Counted from the first letter of the stretch, positions 1 to 6,072 are shown. The stretch is 9,537 nucleotides of DNA from Marinilabiliales bacterium (GCA_002869305.1 PKTC01000055.1:1-9537), one strand, 5' to 3'. Notes: generated by a model not told the origin, from the sequence alone. Made by a program: numbers and translations.

Positions 1-1005
1 GTTATGAATTACTATCTTCCGTTTGGTGGTGTGCTTCCTTTGCACTGTTCTGCAAACGAAGATAAAGATGGTAATTCTGCTCTATTATTAGGTTTGTCCG
101 GAACAGGTAAGACAACTTTGTCGGCAGATCCAGAAAGATCACTCTTAGGTGATGATGAGCATGGATGGAGTGCCGATGGAATAGCTAATTTTGAAAACGG
201 TTGTTATGCAAAAATGCTGGATATAAGTTCAGACAAAGAACCGGAGATATATGATGCAATAATGCATAAGGATGATCCTTTAAATCACGGTGCCATAATT
301 GAAAATGCCATGGTTTACCCTTCAGGTGAATTTGATTTTACAGATACTCGATTTACAGAAAACTCAAGAGCATCTTATCCGTTGAAATTTTTAAAGAATA
401 TTAAAGAAACTTCTATTTCTGGTCATCCTACCACTATACTTTTTCTTACCGCTGATGCGTATGGGGTTTTACCTCCAATTTCTAAATTAGATCCTGATCA
501 GGCAAGATTATGGTTCTTAATGGGATATACCAGTAAGTTAGCTGGAACGGAAACAGGAATTACTAAACCTGAAGCAACCTTTTCCAGATTTTTTGGTCAA
601 CCTTTTATGCCGTTAAATCCCGAGTTTTATTCTACAATGCTTGGTGATAAAATGCAACAATTTAACACAAAAGTCTATTTAGTAAATACTGGATGGTTTG
701 GTGGTGTTTATGGTGTTGGTAAGCGAATTGATCTTAAACTAACACGTGCAATGGTTAATGCTGCTTTAAATGGAGATTTGGATGATGTTGAGTACACATA
801 CGATGAATTATTTCACTTGAATGTACCAAAAACCTGCCCAGGAATTCCAAATAAAATATTGACACCAATAAATATGTGGATCGATAAAGAAGATTATATG
901 TTGACAGCAACACGATTAGCTAACAAATTTAGTGATGCATTCGATAAAGCATATGGCGAGAAGAATATTAAAGATGAAGTGAGAAACGTGTGCCCTGGAA
1001 AATAA
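1..1005 (+). CDS. pckA: Phosphoenolpyruvate carboxykinase (ATP), 5'-truncated by window edge
   Basis: Cytosolic gluconeogenic enzyme interconverting oxaloacetate + ATP and PEP + CO2 + ADP. The reading frame is open from base 1 (GTT, Val, precedes the first visible Met), so the true start lies upstream; the first Met aligns near residue 219 of E. coli PckA, meaning roughly 215-220 N-terminal residues are missing from a family of about 530-540. Counting from that Met, the P-loop GLSGTGKTT is at 30-38 (Lys36, Thr37), the kinase-2/metal motif DDEHGW at 50-55, FLTADAYGVLPP follows the conserved Arg in ENSRASYP (119-126), and the segments KLAGTE and YLVNTGWFGG are intact. The SGTGKTT P-loop and overall similarity to the E. 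coli enzyme mark the ATP-dependent rather than the GTP-dependent type. The frame ends cleanly at TAA, followed by a hairpin terminator, so it is probably the last gene of its transcript. No anomalies in the visible part. Confidence 0.97.
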   Translation, partial: VMNYYLPFGGVLPLHCSANEDKDGNSALLLGLSGTGKTTLSADPERSLLGDDEHGWSADGIANFENGCYAKMLDISSDKEPEIYDAIMHKDDPLNHGAIIENAMVYPSGEFDFTDTRFTENSRASYPLKFLKNIKETSISGHPTTILFLTADAYGVLPPISKLDPDQARLWFLMGYTSKLAGTETGITKPEATFSRFFGQPFMPLNPEFYSTMLGDKMQQFNTKVYLVNTGWFGGVYGVGKRIDLKLTRAMVNAALNGDLDDVEYTYDELFHLNVPKTCPGIPNKILTPINMWIDKEDYMLTATRLANKFSDAFDKAYGEKNIKDEVRNVCPGK

Positions 1006-1032
1006 GTATAATTTTAAAAATTACATATTTAA

Positions 1033-1074
1033 TTAGCCGTCTTTACTTTAAAATATAGGCGGTTAATCATTTTT
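1033..1074 (+). terminator. Rho-independent terminator after pckA
   Basis: TTAGCCGTC (1033-1041) pairs with GGCGGTTAA (1058-1066) as a 9-bp stem containing two G-U pairs and a 16-nt AT-rich loop. A run of five T (1070-1074) follows four bases later. It lies 28 bp after the pckA stop and upstream of the plsY promoter candidate. The large loop makes it a moderate rather than ideal terminator. Confidence 0.6.
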
Positions 1075-1098
1075 ACCAAGAGTATAAGTATTGATTTC

Positions 1099-1129
1099 TT
1101 TGATGCTTCATAAATTATTTGTTATTTTG
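1099..1129 (+). promoter_or_regulatory. Bacteroidota-type promoter for plsY
   Basis: TTTG (1099-1102), 19-nt spacer, TTATTTTG (1122-1129). The Bacteroidota primary sigma factor consensus is TTTG at -33 and TAnnTTTG at -7; here only the second base of the -7 element deviates. Predicted transcription start is near 1136, giving a leader of about 17 nt before the ATG at 1153. Assigned by motif and spacing only. Confidence 0.5.
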
Positions 1130-1152
1130 GCTGTCTTTAAAAATTTACTTAT

Positions 1153-1806
1153 ATGCATGTTGTAATTAATATTATTATTACAATTTTTGCTTATCTGATA
1201 GGATCAATTCCTACATCTGTATGGATTAGCAGAGTTTTTTTTGATATTGACATTAGAGAACACGGTAGTGGAAATGCTGGAGCCACAAATACTTTTAGAG
1301 TTTTAGGTGTTAAAGCAGGAATGGTAGTATTCGTTGTTGATATCCTGAAAGGTTTCGGAGCTGTTAACCTGATACATTTTACCAATTATTATATTCCACA
1401 TAGTGGTGATTATATAAATATTCAGTTATTATTAGGTATTGCTGCCATGCTTGGTCATATTTTTCCTGTTTATGTTGGCTTTAGAGGCGGGAAAGGAGTT
1501 GCCACCTTGTTTGGAGTAATCTGTGCCATAAGCTTCTACCCTACTTTAATAATGGCCGGTGTATTCTTTACAACTTTAATTTTAACCAGGTATGTTTCGT
1601 TAAGCTCAATGATTTCTGGATTTTCTTTTCCAGTTCTTATAATTGTTGTGTTTAAAGAAACTACGCCTTCCTTGGTAATCTTTTCTTTAATAATGGCAGT
1701 TTTAATGTTGTTTACACATCAAAAAAACATTGAAAGACTTTTAAGAAAAGAAGAGAAAAAAGCCAATTTGCCTAAGCTGAAGAAGAAAAATAAAACAAGA
1801 GAATAA
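1153..1806 (+). CDS. plsY: Acyl-phosphate:glycerol-3-phosphate acyltransferase PlsY
   Basis: Integral inner-membrane enzyme that transfers an acyl group from acyl-phosphate to sn-glycerol-3-phosphate, the first committed step of phospholipid synthesis in most bacteria. The 217-residue protein shows the family motifs in order: GSIPT (17-21), HGSGNAGATNTFRVLG (37-52, the phosphate/glycerol-phosphate loop), GHIFPVYVGFRGGKGVAT (101-118, the glycine-rich active-site loop), SLSSM (149-153) and the terminal HQKNIERLL (189-197). Hydrophobic segments near 3-25, 54-75, 92-112, 120-145 and 155-190 match the multi-pass topology of PlsY. The C-terminal 20 residues are strongly basic, lysine-rich and presumably cytosolic. 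The ATG start is supported by the immediately following first membrane segment, which carries the GSIP motif. It appears monocistronic, with its own promoter upstream and a stem-loop right after the stop codon. Length and motifs are normal. Confidence 0.97.
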   Translation: MHVVINIIITIFAYLIGSIPTSVWISRVFFDIDIREHGSGNAGATNTFRVLGVKAGMVVFVVDILKGFGAVNLIHFTNYYIPHSGDYINIQLLLGIAAMLGHIFPVYVGFRGGKGVATLFGVICAISFYPTLIMAGVFFTTLILTRYVSLSSMISGFSFPVLIIVVFKETTPSLVIFSLIMAVLMLFTHQKNIERLLRKEEKKANLPKLKKKNKTRE

Positions 1807-1834
1807 ATTTAATCTATAATTTCTAAGATTAAAT
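1807..1834 (+). repeat. Perfect 9-bp stem-loop directly after plsY
   Basis: ATTTAATCT (1807-1815), 10-nt loop, AGATTAAAT (1826-1834), starting on the base after the plsY TAA. The stem is perfect but AT-rich and has no T-tract, so it is more likely a 3'-end or mRNA-stability hairpin, or an operator for the following regulator gene, than a strong terminator. Confidence 0.4.
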
Positions 1835-1888
1835 CCTTGTGAACACCAAAACCAAAAATAAAAAAAATTACGCCATAAAGGTTTTATA

Positions 1889-2248
1889 TTGAGTATAACC
1901 TTTTATGCTTTAATCTTAGCTTTTCTTATTTTCTTATTGAAATATTTTGAATATCGTTTTATACTTCATGAACTTCGGATGGAAGTGTACATAGCAGTTA
2001 TTGCCAGCTTATTTACCTTGCTTGGGATTTGGGTTGGATTAAAACTTATAAATACCAAAAAAAATTCTGATGATATTTCTGATATGAATATTGATCAAAA
2101 GAAACTAAAAGAACTAAACATAAGTAATAGAGAATATGAACTTTTAAAACATATTTCCGAAGGTTTTTCAAATCAAGAAATAGCTGATAAATTGTTTATA
2201 TCCGTCCCAACGGTTAAAACTCATCTATCAAATCTTTTTCAAAGCTAG
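1889..2248 (+). CDS. Membrane-anchored LuxR/GerE-type HTH regulator, C-terminus frameshifted
   Basis: Small transcription factor with two N-terminal hydrophobic helices (about 4-19 and 32-53), a short polar linker, and a LuxR/GerE helix-turn-helix (about 73-119: ISNREYELLKHISEG, SNQEIADKLFIS, VPTVKTHLSNLF). There is no receiver domain, so the sensor is unknown; the membrane part may be the input. As written the frame stops at 119 residues right after the recognition helix. The missing last helix is encoded in the next frame (2240-2307), and adding one T to the T5 run at 2235-2239 would restore a 139-residue protein. The start is uncertain: TTG at 1889 retains both membrane helices, whereas the first in-frame ATG (1979) would remove the first. 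It precedes DUF4199 and VOC genes on the same strand, an arrangement I recall from other Bacteroidota. Family assignment is firm; DNA target and function are unknown. Confidence 0.8.
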   Translation: MSITFYALILAFLIFLLKYFEYRFILHELRMEVYIAVIASLFTLLGIWVGLKLINTKKNSDDISDMNIDQKKLKELNISNREYELLKHISEGFSNQEIADKLFISVPTVKTHLSNLFQS

Positions 2249-2307
2249 ATGTACAAAGGAGAACACAAGCTGTACACAAAGCAAAAAAACTGAATATTAT
2301 GAACTAA
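2240..2307 (+). pseudogene. Out-of-frame C-terminal helix of the LuxR-type regulator
   Basis: Read one frame off from the preceding gene, this stretch encodes KLDVQRRTQAVHKAKKLN and then MN and TAA (2305-2307). That is the standard final helix and ending of a LuxR-type domain (family pattern: SKL.V..RTQA...A..L). Continuity is restored by one extra T in the run at 2235-2239 (codons CTT TTT TCA AAG), or by a -1 slip of the Phe-tRNA on UUU. Possible causes are a homopolymer sequencing error, a true inactivating deletion, or frameshifting. Confidence 0.8.
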
Positions 2308-2356
2308 TAAATTATCATCCTTTGGTATGTTTTCATTAAAATAATACTAAAGTATG

Positions 2357-2381
2357 AACAAAAAAACACCTCTTTTTTGTT
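2357..2381 (+). repeat. 9-bp AT-rich hairpin between regulator and DUF4199 genes
   Basis: AACAAAAAA (2357-2365), 7-nt loop ACACCTC, TTTTTTGTT (2373-2381): a perfect stem, though almost all A-U. The descending arm is itself a U-tract and more T-rich sequence follows, so it could act as a weak terminator or attenuator after the regulator gene, or lie in the leader of the DUF4199 mRNA. Significance is limited by base composition. Confidence 0.35.
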
Positions 2382-2412
2382 GTTTTGTTATTGCAAACAT
2401 AAAAATACAATT

Positions 2413-2925
2413 ATGAAAAAAATAGTTTTAACATTTGGTATAATTGCCGGAATCATTGTTTCTGCTATGTTATTAATAAGTTTTATAGATGGTATGGTTG
2501 ATTTTGAAAGCGGAAAAGTTGTTGGTTATTTAACCATGATTATTGCTCTGTCGACCATATTTTTTGGTATTAAAACCTATCGGGATAAACATCAAAATGG
2601 CAGTATAAAATTTGGAAAAGCATTTAAAATGGGATTATACATAAGTTTAATAGCATCTACTATGTATGTAGCTTCATGGATGATTCTTGCTAATACTACA
2701 GCAAAGGGATTTATGGATGACTATTATACATACTCCGTTGAACAGTTACACAAATCTAATCTCAGTCAGGAAGAAATTGAAATAAAAATCAAGGAAATAA
2801 AAGAATTTCAGGAAATATATAAAAAACCTGCAGTAATGGCTGGATTTACATATCTTGAGATTTTGCCTATTGGATTAATTATTAGCCTATTAAGTGCAAG
2901 TATACTTAAAAGAAAAAATATATAA
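2413..2925 (+). CDS. DUF4199 family integral membrane protein
   Basis: Uncharacterised four-helix membrane protein of the DUF4199 family, common in Bacteroidota. From the ATG at 2413 it has 170 residues, with hydrophobic segments at about 4-26, 37-55, 73-94 and 143-165. Helices 1 and 2 are followed by the polar FGIKTYRDKHQNGSIKFGKAF region typical of the family. Between helices 3 and 4 is a long charged stretch, rich in Glu/Lys (about 103-140), probably an amphipathic or coiled-coil helix. An upstream TTG at 2377 is in frame, but it would add a polar 12-residue stretch lying inside the hairpin region, and MKKI followed by a membrane helix is the usual N-terminus, so 2413 is chosen. The VOC gene starts 15 bp downstream, so the two are probably cotranscribed. 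Biochemical function is unknown. Confidence 0.85.
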   Translation: MKKIVLTFGIIAGIIVSAMLLISFIDGMVDFESGKVVGYLTMIIALSTIFFGIKTYRDKHQNGSIKFGKAFKMGLYISLIASTMYVASWMILANTTAKGFMDDYYTYSVEQLHKSNLSQEEIEIKIKEIKEFQEIYKKPAVMAGFTYLEILPIGLIISLLSASILKRKNI

Positions 2926-2940
2926 TAATAAAAATATGGT

Positions 2941-3366
2941 ATGGACAAATCAGAACCAAAAGTGACAGGCATTGGAGGAATATTCTTTTTCTCTCAAAAT
3001 CCCAAAGAAACAAAAGATTGGTATCATAAAAACTTAGGTCTTGCAGTAAATGAATATGGCTCAACATTTGAGTTTAGAAATGCTAATAAACCTGATGAAA
3101 TTAATTACTTACAATGGAGTCCATTTGAAGAAGGTAGCGATTACTTTAAACCATCAGATCGTGAATTTATGATCAATTATCGTGTGCAAAATATTGAAGC
3201 TCTGGTTAAAAAGCTAATAGTAAATGGTGTGCGCATTTTAGATGAAATTGAAGAATACGATTACGGAAAATTTGTACATATTATGGGACCTGAAGGAACC
3301 AAAATTGAACTTTGGGAACCCAAAGATCATGTATTTACTGCAATGGGTGGAGATACTACAAAATAA
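2941..3366 (+). CDS. VOC (glyoxalase/bleomycin-resistance fold) family protein
   Basis: Cytosolic 141-residue protein with one vicinal-oxygen-chelate unit made of two beta-alpha-beta-beta-beta modules. Module 1 is seen in GIGGIFFFSQNPKETKDWY, then the LGL turn (residues 11-34), and module 2 in FMINYRVQNIEALVKKL through GPEGTKIELWEP (about 76-127). The ELWEP segment carries the acidic residue that commonly binds metal. The His often present in the first strand is replaced (GIFFFS), so a complete metal site is doubtful and glyoxalase I activity should not be assumed. Two units per dimer would be needed to form an active site. It follows DUF4199 by 15 bp and ends 33 bp before the convergent mscS stop. 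The substrate cannot be told from the sequence. Confidence 0.88.
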   Translation: MDKSEPKVTGIGGIFFFSQNPKETKDWYHKNLGLAVNEYGSTFEFRNANKPDEINYLQWSPFEEGSDYFKPSDREFMINYRVQNIEALVKKLIVNGVRILDEIEEYDYGKFVHIMGPEGTKIELWEPKDHVFTAMGGDTTK

Positions 3367-3399
3367 TTGCTCAATTAAAGTGATTCAATGCATAGAATA

Positions 3400-4239
3400 T
3401 TATTTTGAAATCATATGCACATCCCTTTGTGGAAAAGGAATTTGAATTTTATTGATTCGAAACTGCTTATCTATTTCAAAACGTAAATCGCTTTTAATAT
3501 TTTCCACTTCGAAAGATTTATCAGTCCAGAAGTAAACCTGAAAATCAAGTGAAGAATCTCCAAAATCAGAAAATCGCACGAATGGTCTTGGAGATTTTGA
3601 AATATCTTTGTGAAGCGCGGCACAATCAAGTAATACTTTTTGCACCAATGCAACATCAGAACCATATGCTACTCCAACTTTTACATTAAATCTTGTTTTC
3701 TTTTGGATATGGCTCCAATTAATTACATTGCTATCAATGAACTTGGCATTTGGAACTACCAAAATTATATTATCGCGGGTTTCTATTTTAGTTGTTCTAA
3801 AGTTTATCTCTTTTACCCTACCTATTTCTCCGTCGTCGAGTTCAACAATATCATTAATTTTGAGGTTGCCTTCGAATAATAAAAACAAACCCGATACAAT
3901 ATCTTTAAAAACCTGTTGTAGACCTAATCCTAAACCAACCAGCAAAGCAGCAGATCCTGCTAATAAAAAAGTTATTTTAATTCCAATAGTTTCCAAGCTT
4001 AAAACAATAGCTATAGTCCACAGAAGGTATTTTATTAATTGGTAAATAGAGTGACTTTTTCCCAGGTCGATATTATTGTTTGTATAAATTCTTCGTTTAA
4101 AAATCTTATAAATAACCCCTATTAGTATTCTGGTAAAAAGCAATATCAGAATAGTAGCTATCAGATTATAAACAGTAATGTCGAAGTTATCAGTATTTAA
4201 TAAAGAATACTCCAGAATCTCTTTAAACTTCATAGTCAT
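3400..4239 (-). CDS. mscS: MscS-family small-conductance mechanosensitive channel
   Basis: Inner-membrane homo-oligomeric channel that opens under membrane tension to release solutes during hypo-osmotic shock. The 279-residue protein has the minimal MscS layout: three hydrophobic helices (about 24-45, 68-88, 92-122), the last being the Gly/Ala-rich pore helix LLAGSAALLVGLGLGLQQV. A beta-domain follows (KINDIVELDDGEIGRVKEINFRTTKI and VVPNAKF, 127-167), then the alpha/beta cytoplasmic vestibule, ending with the typical IPFPQRDVHM (267-276). Length is close to E. coli MscS. It starts 5 bp after the dacA stop, so it is almost certainly translated from the dacA mRNA, tying an osmotic-release channel to c-di-AMP synthesis. 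ATG at 4239 and ATG at 4233 (two codons later) are equally acceptable starts. No terminator is obvious in the short convergent gap. Confidence 0.93.
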   Translation of the reverse strand: MTMKFKEILEYSLLNTDNFDITVYNLIATILILLFTRILIGVIYKIFKRRIYTNNNIDLGKSHSIYQLIKYLLWTIAIVLSLETIGIKITFLLAGSAALLVGLGLGLQQVFKDIVSGLFLLFEGNLKINDIVELDDGEIGRVKEINFRTTKIETRDNIILVVPNAKFIDSNVINWSHIQKKTRFNVKVGVAYGSDVALVQKVLLDCAALHKDISKSPRPFVRFSDFGDSSLDFQVYFWTDKSFEVENIKSDLRFEIDKQFRINKIQIPFPQRDVHMISK

Positions 4240-4244
4240 TATCT

Positions 4245-5030
4245 TTAGTCAGCAGAAAACTCTGTCTGTAATATTTGGCGCAATCGATTTGGTCCAATAT
4301 TCTGTTCAATATTTTCATGTTTAGCAAAGGAAATTGCGCCTGTTTCCTCTGAAACAATAATCACAACAGCATCGGTCTTTTCTGCAATACCTAAGGCAGC
4401 TCGGTGTCTCATTCCAAATTGTGGTGGCAAATCCATCCTTTCCGTAGCAGGTAATATACATCTTGCAGCAGCGATTCTATCTTTCTTAATTATAACCGCA
4501 CCATCATGCAAAGGACTATTCTTAAAAAAAATGCTTTCTAATAATCTACTTGAAGTATCGGCATTAATGATATCTCCAGTGCGAATAAAGCTTAACAAAT
4601 CTGATCTTTTTGATATGGCAATTAAAGCACCCATCTTAAAAGCAGACATATTGGAACATGCATTCACTATAGAATCGATTTTTACATTAGATTCTTTTTT
4701 TTCTCCAAAAGAAAAGAATTTTTCGAATGAAAAACCTCTTTTGGTAATGTACCTTGTACTAATTATTAATAAGAATCTGCGAATCTCTTGCTGAAACACT
4801 ATAATTAGAGCTATTACTCCAACCCCAATGACCTGCCCTAAAATGCTACTTAATAAATGCATATTTAATGCTTTTACCACAAGCCATAAAAGGTATAAGG
4901 TGAAAATTCCGATAAATATATTAATAGCTGTAGTCCCTCTAATGAGGTTGTATATTTGGTATAATAAAAAAGCTACAAGTAGAATATCTAATATATCAAG
5001 AAAACGTATCGTTATGAAAGCTATAAGCAT
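4245..5030 (-). CDS. dacA: Membrane diadenylate cyclase (CdaA/DacA type)
   Basis: Synthesises the second messenger cyclic di-AMP from two ATP; it is anchored in the inner membrane with its catalytic domain in the cytosol. Three N-terminal hydrophobic helices (about 4-26, 35-56, 60-80) are followed by a basic linker and the DAC (DisA_N) domain from about residue 85. Both catalytic signatures are intact: DGA at 176-178 within SPLHDGAVII, and RHR at 208-210 within GMRHRAALGI. The SEETG motif at 227-231 is also present. At 261 residues it is of normal length for CdaA. It sits between folP and mscS on the same strand, 53 bp after folP with a promoter candidate in that gap, and 5 bp before mscS. 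No CdaR-like regulator gene is adjacent, unlike the cdaA-cdaR-glmM arrangement of Firmicutes. Confidence 0.96.
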   Translation of the reverse strand: MLIAFITIRFLDILDILLVAFLLYQIYNLIRGTTAINIFIGIFTLYLLWLVVKALNMHLLSSILGQVIGVGVIALIIVFQQEIRRFLLIISTRYITKRGFSFEKFFSFGEKKESNVKIDSIVNACSNMSAFKMGALIAISKRSDLLSFIRTGDIINADTSSRLLESIFFKNSPLHDGAVIIKKDRIAAARCILPATERMDLPPQFGMRHRAALGIAEKTDAVVIIVSEETGAISFAKHENIEQNIGPNRLRQILQTEFSAD

Positions 5031-5047
5031 AGAGATTTTAAGGAATT

Positions 5048-5108
5048 AATTATCAACTTTTAACAAATGTAATAAAAATACGATCATTCATGCCAATTAT
5101 CAACTTTT
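5048..5108. repeat. 14-bp direct repeat spanning the folP 3' end and the folP-dacA gap
   Basis: AATTATCAACTTTT occurs at 5048-5061 (in the gap) and at 5095-5108 (inside the last codons of folP), 47 bp apart. It may be the trace of a small tandem duplication or local recombination at the end of folP, or paired sites around the dacA promoter. AT-richness reduces its weight. Confidence 0.5.
5064..5096 (-). promoter_or_regulatory. Bacteroidota-type promoter for dacA-mscS
   Basis: On the minus strand, TTG (5096-5094) is followed after 22 nt by a perfect -7 element TACATTTG (5071-5064). Predicted start is near 5057, about 27 nt before the dacA ATG. The 15-bp core TTTTATTACATTTGT is identical to that in front of folP. 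It implies that dacA can be transcribed independently of folP. Confidence 0.55.
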
Positions 5109-5968
5109 GCATTTAAAAACTTGCCAACCAGTTGAATCGTTTCTTTCGCCTCTTTTACATCGTGTACCCGCAAAATATTAGCACCACCTAATAATGCCAA
5201 GGTATGAAGAACAGAAGTACCATTGAGTGCTTCTTCAGGGTTTATTTCAAGAACCTTATTAATCATTGATTTACGGGAGACGCCAGCTAATATTGGTAAG
5301 TCAAATATCTTGAAATCTTCCAGGTATTTTAATAATTGATAGTTATGATCAAGAGTTTTTCCAAAACCAAAACCTGGATCAAGAATAACATCAGTTGCTC
5401 CAAGAAGTTTTAATTTCTGAAGCTTTGAAGAAAAATAATCCATTACTTCTTTAACCACGTTAACATAGTTTGGGTTCTTCTGCATATTTTGCGGAGTTCC
5501 CTGCATATGCATCATGATGTAGGGAACGTTTAATTCAGCTATCAGCTCAAACATTTTTTCATCCAATTCTCCCGCAGAAATATCGTTGATAATATCAACC
5601 TTATAATCCTGAATAACCTTTTTAGCAACTTGAGACCTAAATGTATCAACTGAAATAATGATATCTGGAAAATCGTTCCGAATAATTTCGAGTACCGGTA
5701 ATAACCTATTGATTTCATCGTTGGCAGATATATTTAGTGCGCCCGGCCGCGACGAGTAAGCACCAATATCAATAATATCACAGCCTTCTGATATCATTTT
5801 ATTTACCTGGCTAAGAATTTGGTTCTGGGAATTATACTTACCACCATCAAAAAATGAATCGGAAGTAACATTCAAGATTCCCATAACCTTAGGTTCACTC
5901 AAATCAAATAATTCTCCTCCACAATTGATCGTAAGTTTTCTTGAAAAAAATGTATCTTTAGCCTGCAT
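5084..5968 (-). CDS. folP: Dihydropteroate synthase
   Basis: Cytosolic folate-pathway enzyme that condenses 6-hydroxymethyl-7,8-dihydropterin pyrophosphate with p-aminobenzoate; target of sulfonamides. The TIM-barrel motifs are complete. From the ATG at 5968 (294 residues) they are: VMGILNVTSDSFFDGG (28-43, pyrophosphate/pABA loop 1), DIIDIGAYSSRPGA (64-77, loop 2), ISVDTF (105-110), NDISAG (128-133), MMHMQGTP (152-159), DPGFGFGKT (197-205), GVSRKSMI (229-236, pterin/pABA-binding Lys) and LRVHDV (266-271). Loop 1 has Ser36 where many homologues have Pro (NVTPDSF), a natural variant near the pABA/sulfonamide site whose effect is unknown. A TTG two codons upstream (5974) is in frame, but ATG at 5968 is preferred. 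It heads the minus-strand group with dacA and mscS and is divergent from tmk, from which it is separated by a short regulatory region. Confidence 0.96.
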   Translation of the reverse strand: MQAKDTFFSRKLTINCGGELFDLSEPKVMGILNVTSDSFFDGGKYNSQNQILSQVNKMISEGCDIIDIGAYSSRPGALNISANDEINRLLPVLEIIRNDFPDIIISVDTFRSQVAKKVIQDYKVDIINDISAGELDEKMFELIAELNVPYIMMHMQGTPQNMQKNPNYVNVVKEVMDYFSSKLQKLKLLGATDVILDPGFGFGKTLDHNYQLLKYLEDFKIFDLPILAGVSRKSMINKVLEINPEEALNGTSVLHTLALLGGANILRVHDVKEAKETIQLVGKFLNAKVDNWHE

Positions 5969-5977
5969 TTTCAATTG

Positions 5978-5996
5978 TTTGTGTTAATTACACAAA
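5978..5996. promoter_or_regulatory. Palindrome over the folP transcription start, operator candidate
   Basis: TTTGTGT (5978-5984), spacer TAATT, ACACAAA (5990-5996): perfect 7-bp arms around a 5-nt spacer. The right arm overlaps the folP -7 element (5993-6000) and the centre coincides with the predicted start site near 5986, a typical position for a repressor operator. The binding protein is unknown. Confidence 0.45.
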
Positions 5997-6026
5997 TGTA
6001 ATAAAATTGAGTTAAGATAGATGCAA
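5993..6026 (-). promoter_or_regulatory. Bacteroidota-type promoter for folP
   Basis: On the minus strand, TTG (6026-6024), 23-nt spacer, then a perfect -7 element TACATTTG (6000-5993). Predicted start is near 5986, about 18 nt before the ATG at 5968. The spacer is at the long end of the accepted range, so the upstream element is less certain than the -7 element. Confidence 0.5.
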
Positions 6027-6038
6027 TGTGATATTGCA
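6022..6038. promoter_or_regulatory. Second palindrome in the folP/tmk divergent region
   Basis: TGCAAT (6022-6027), spacer GTGAT, ATTGCA (6033-6038): perfect 6-bp arms around a 5-nt spacer. The left arm covers the predicted folP -33 element and the right arm the possible tmk -33 element. Its centre is 43 bp, about four helical turns, from the centre of the palindrome at 5978-5996. Confidence 0.4.
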
Positions 6039-6062
6039 AACAATGTTTAATTTCAAAATTTG
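6034..6062 (+). promoter_or_regulatory. Weak promoter candidate for tmk
   Basis: TTG (6034-6036), 18-nt spacer, AAAATTTG (6055-6062), which matches only the TTTG half of the Bacteroidota -7 element. The predicted start would leave a leader of about 5 nt before the ATG at 6073. It is the best plus-strand match in this gap, but poor. Confidence 0.22.
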
Positions 6063-6072
6063 ATATTCATTT

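Noticed and set aside
1006..1152. Possible riboswitch or small RNA between pckA and plsY
   Set aside because: The 147-bp gap is accounted for by a terminator and a promoter with a short leader; no conserved RNA motif is visible.
2344..2355. ATACT-AA-AGTAT short palindrome upstream of DUF4199
   Set aside because: Five-bp arms of AT-rich sequence are too likely by chance and no clear promoter element is associated.
2377..2412. Upstream TTG start for the DUF4199 protein adding 12 residues
   Set aside because: The added residues are polar and cysteine-containing, overlap a hairpin, and do not fit the family N-terminus; ATG at 2413 followed by KKI and a membrane helix is preferred.
3389..3419. 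TGCATA...TATGCA inverted repeat in the VOC/mscS convergent region, considered as a bidirectional terminator
   Set aside because: Only 6 bp of stem with a 19-nt loop and no adjacent T-tract on either strand; expected by chance in AT-rich DNA.
3242..3445. 67-codon plus-strand open frame overlapping the VOC gene end
   Set aside because: An out-of-frame reading of the VOC 3' end running into the convergent gap; the VOC frame carries the conserved ELWEP ending, this one nothing.
3728..4045. 105-codon plus-strand open frame opposite mscS
   Set aside because: It lies entirely antisense to a well-supported MscS channel; the translation has no family features and arises from the coding pattern of the other strand.
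6038..6063. Two further 5-bp palindromes (AAACA-A-TGTTT and TCAAA-A-TTTGA) before tmk
   Set aside because: Arms are short and AT-only or nearly so; not distinguishable from background, unlike the 6- and 7-bp palindromes nearby.
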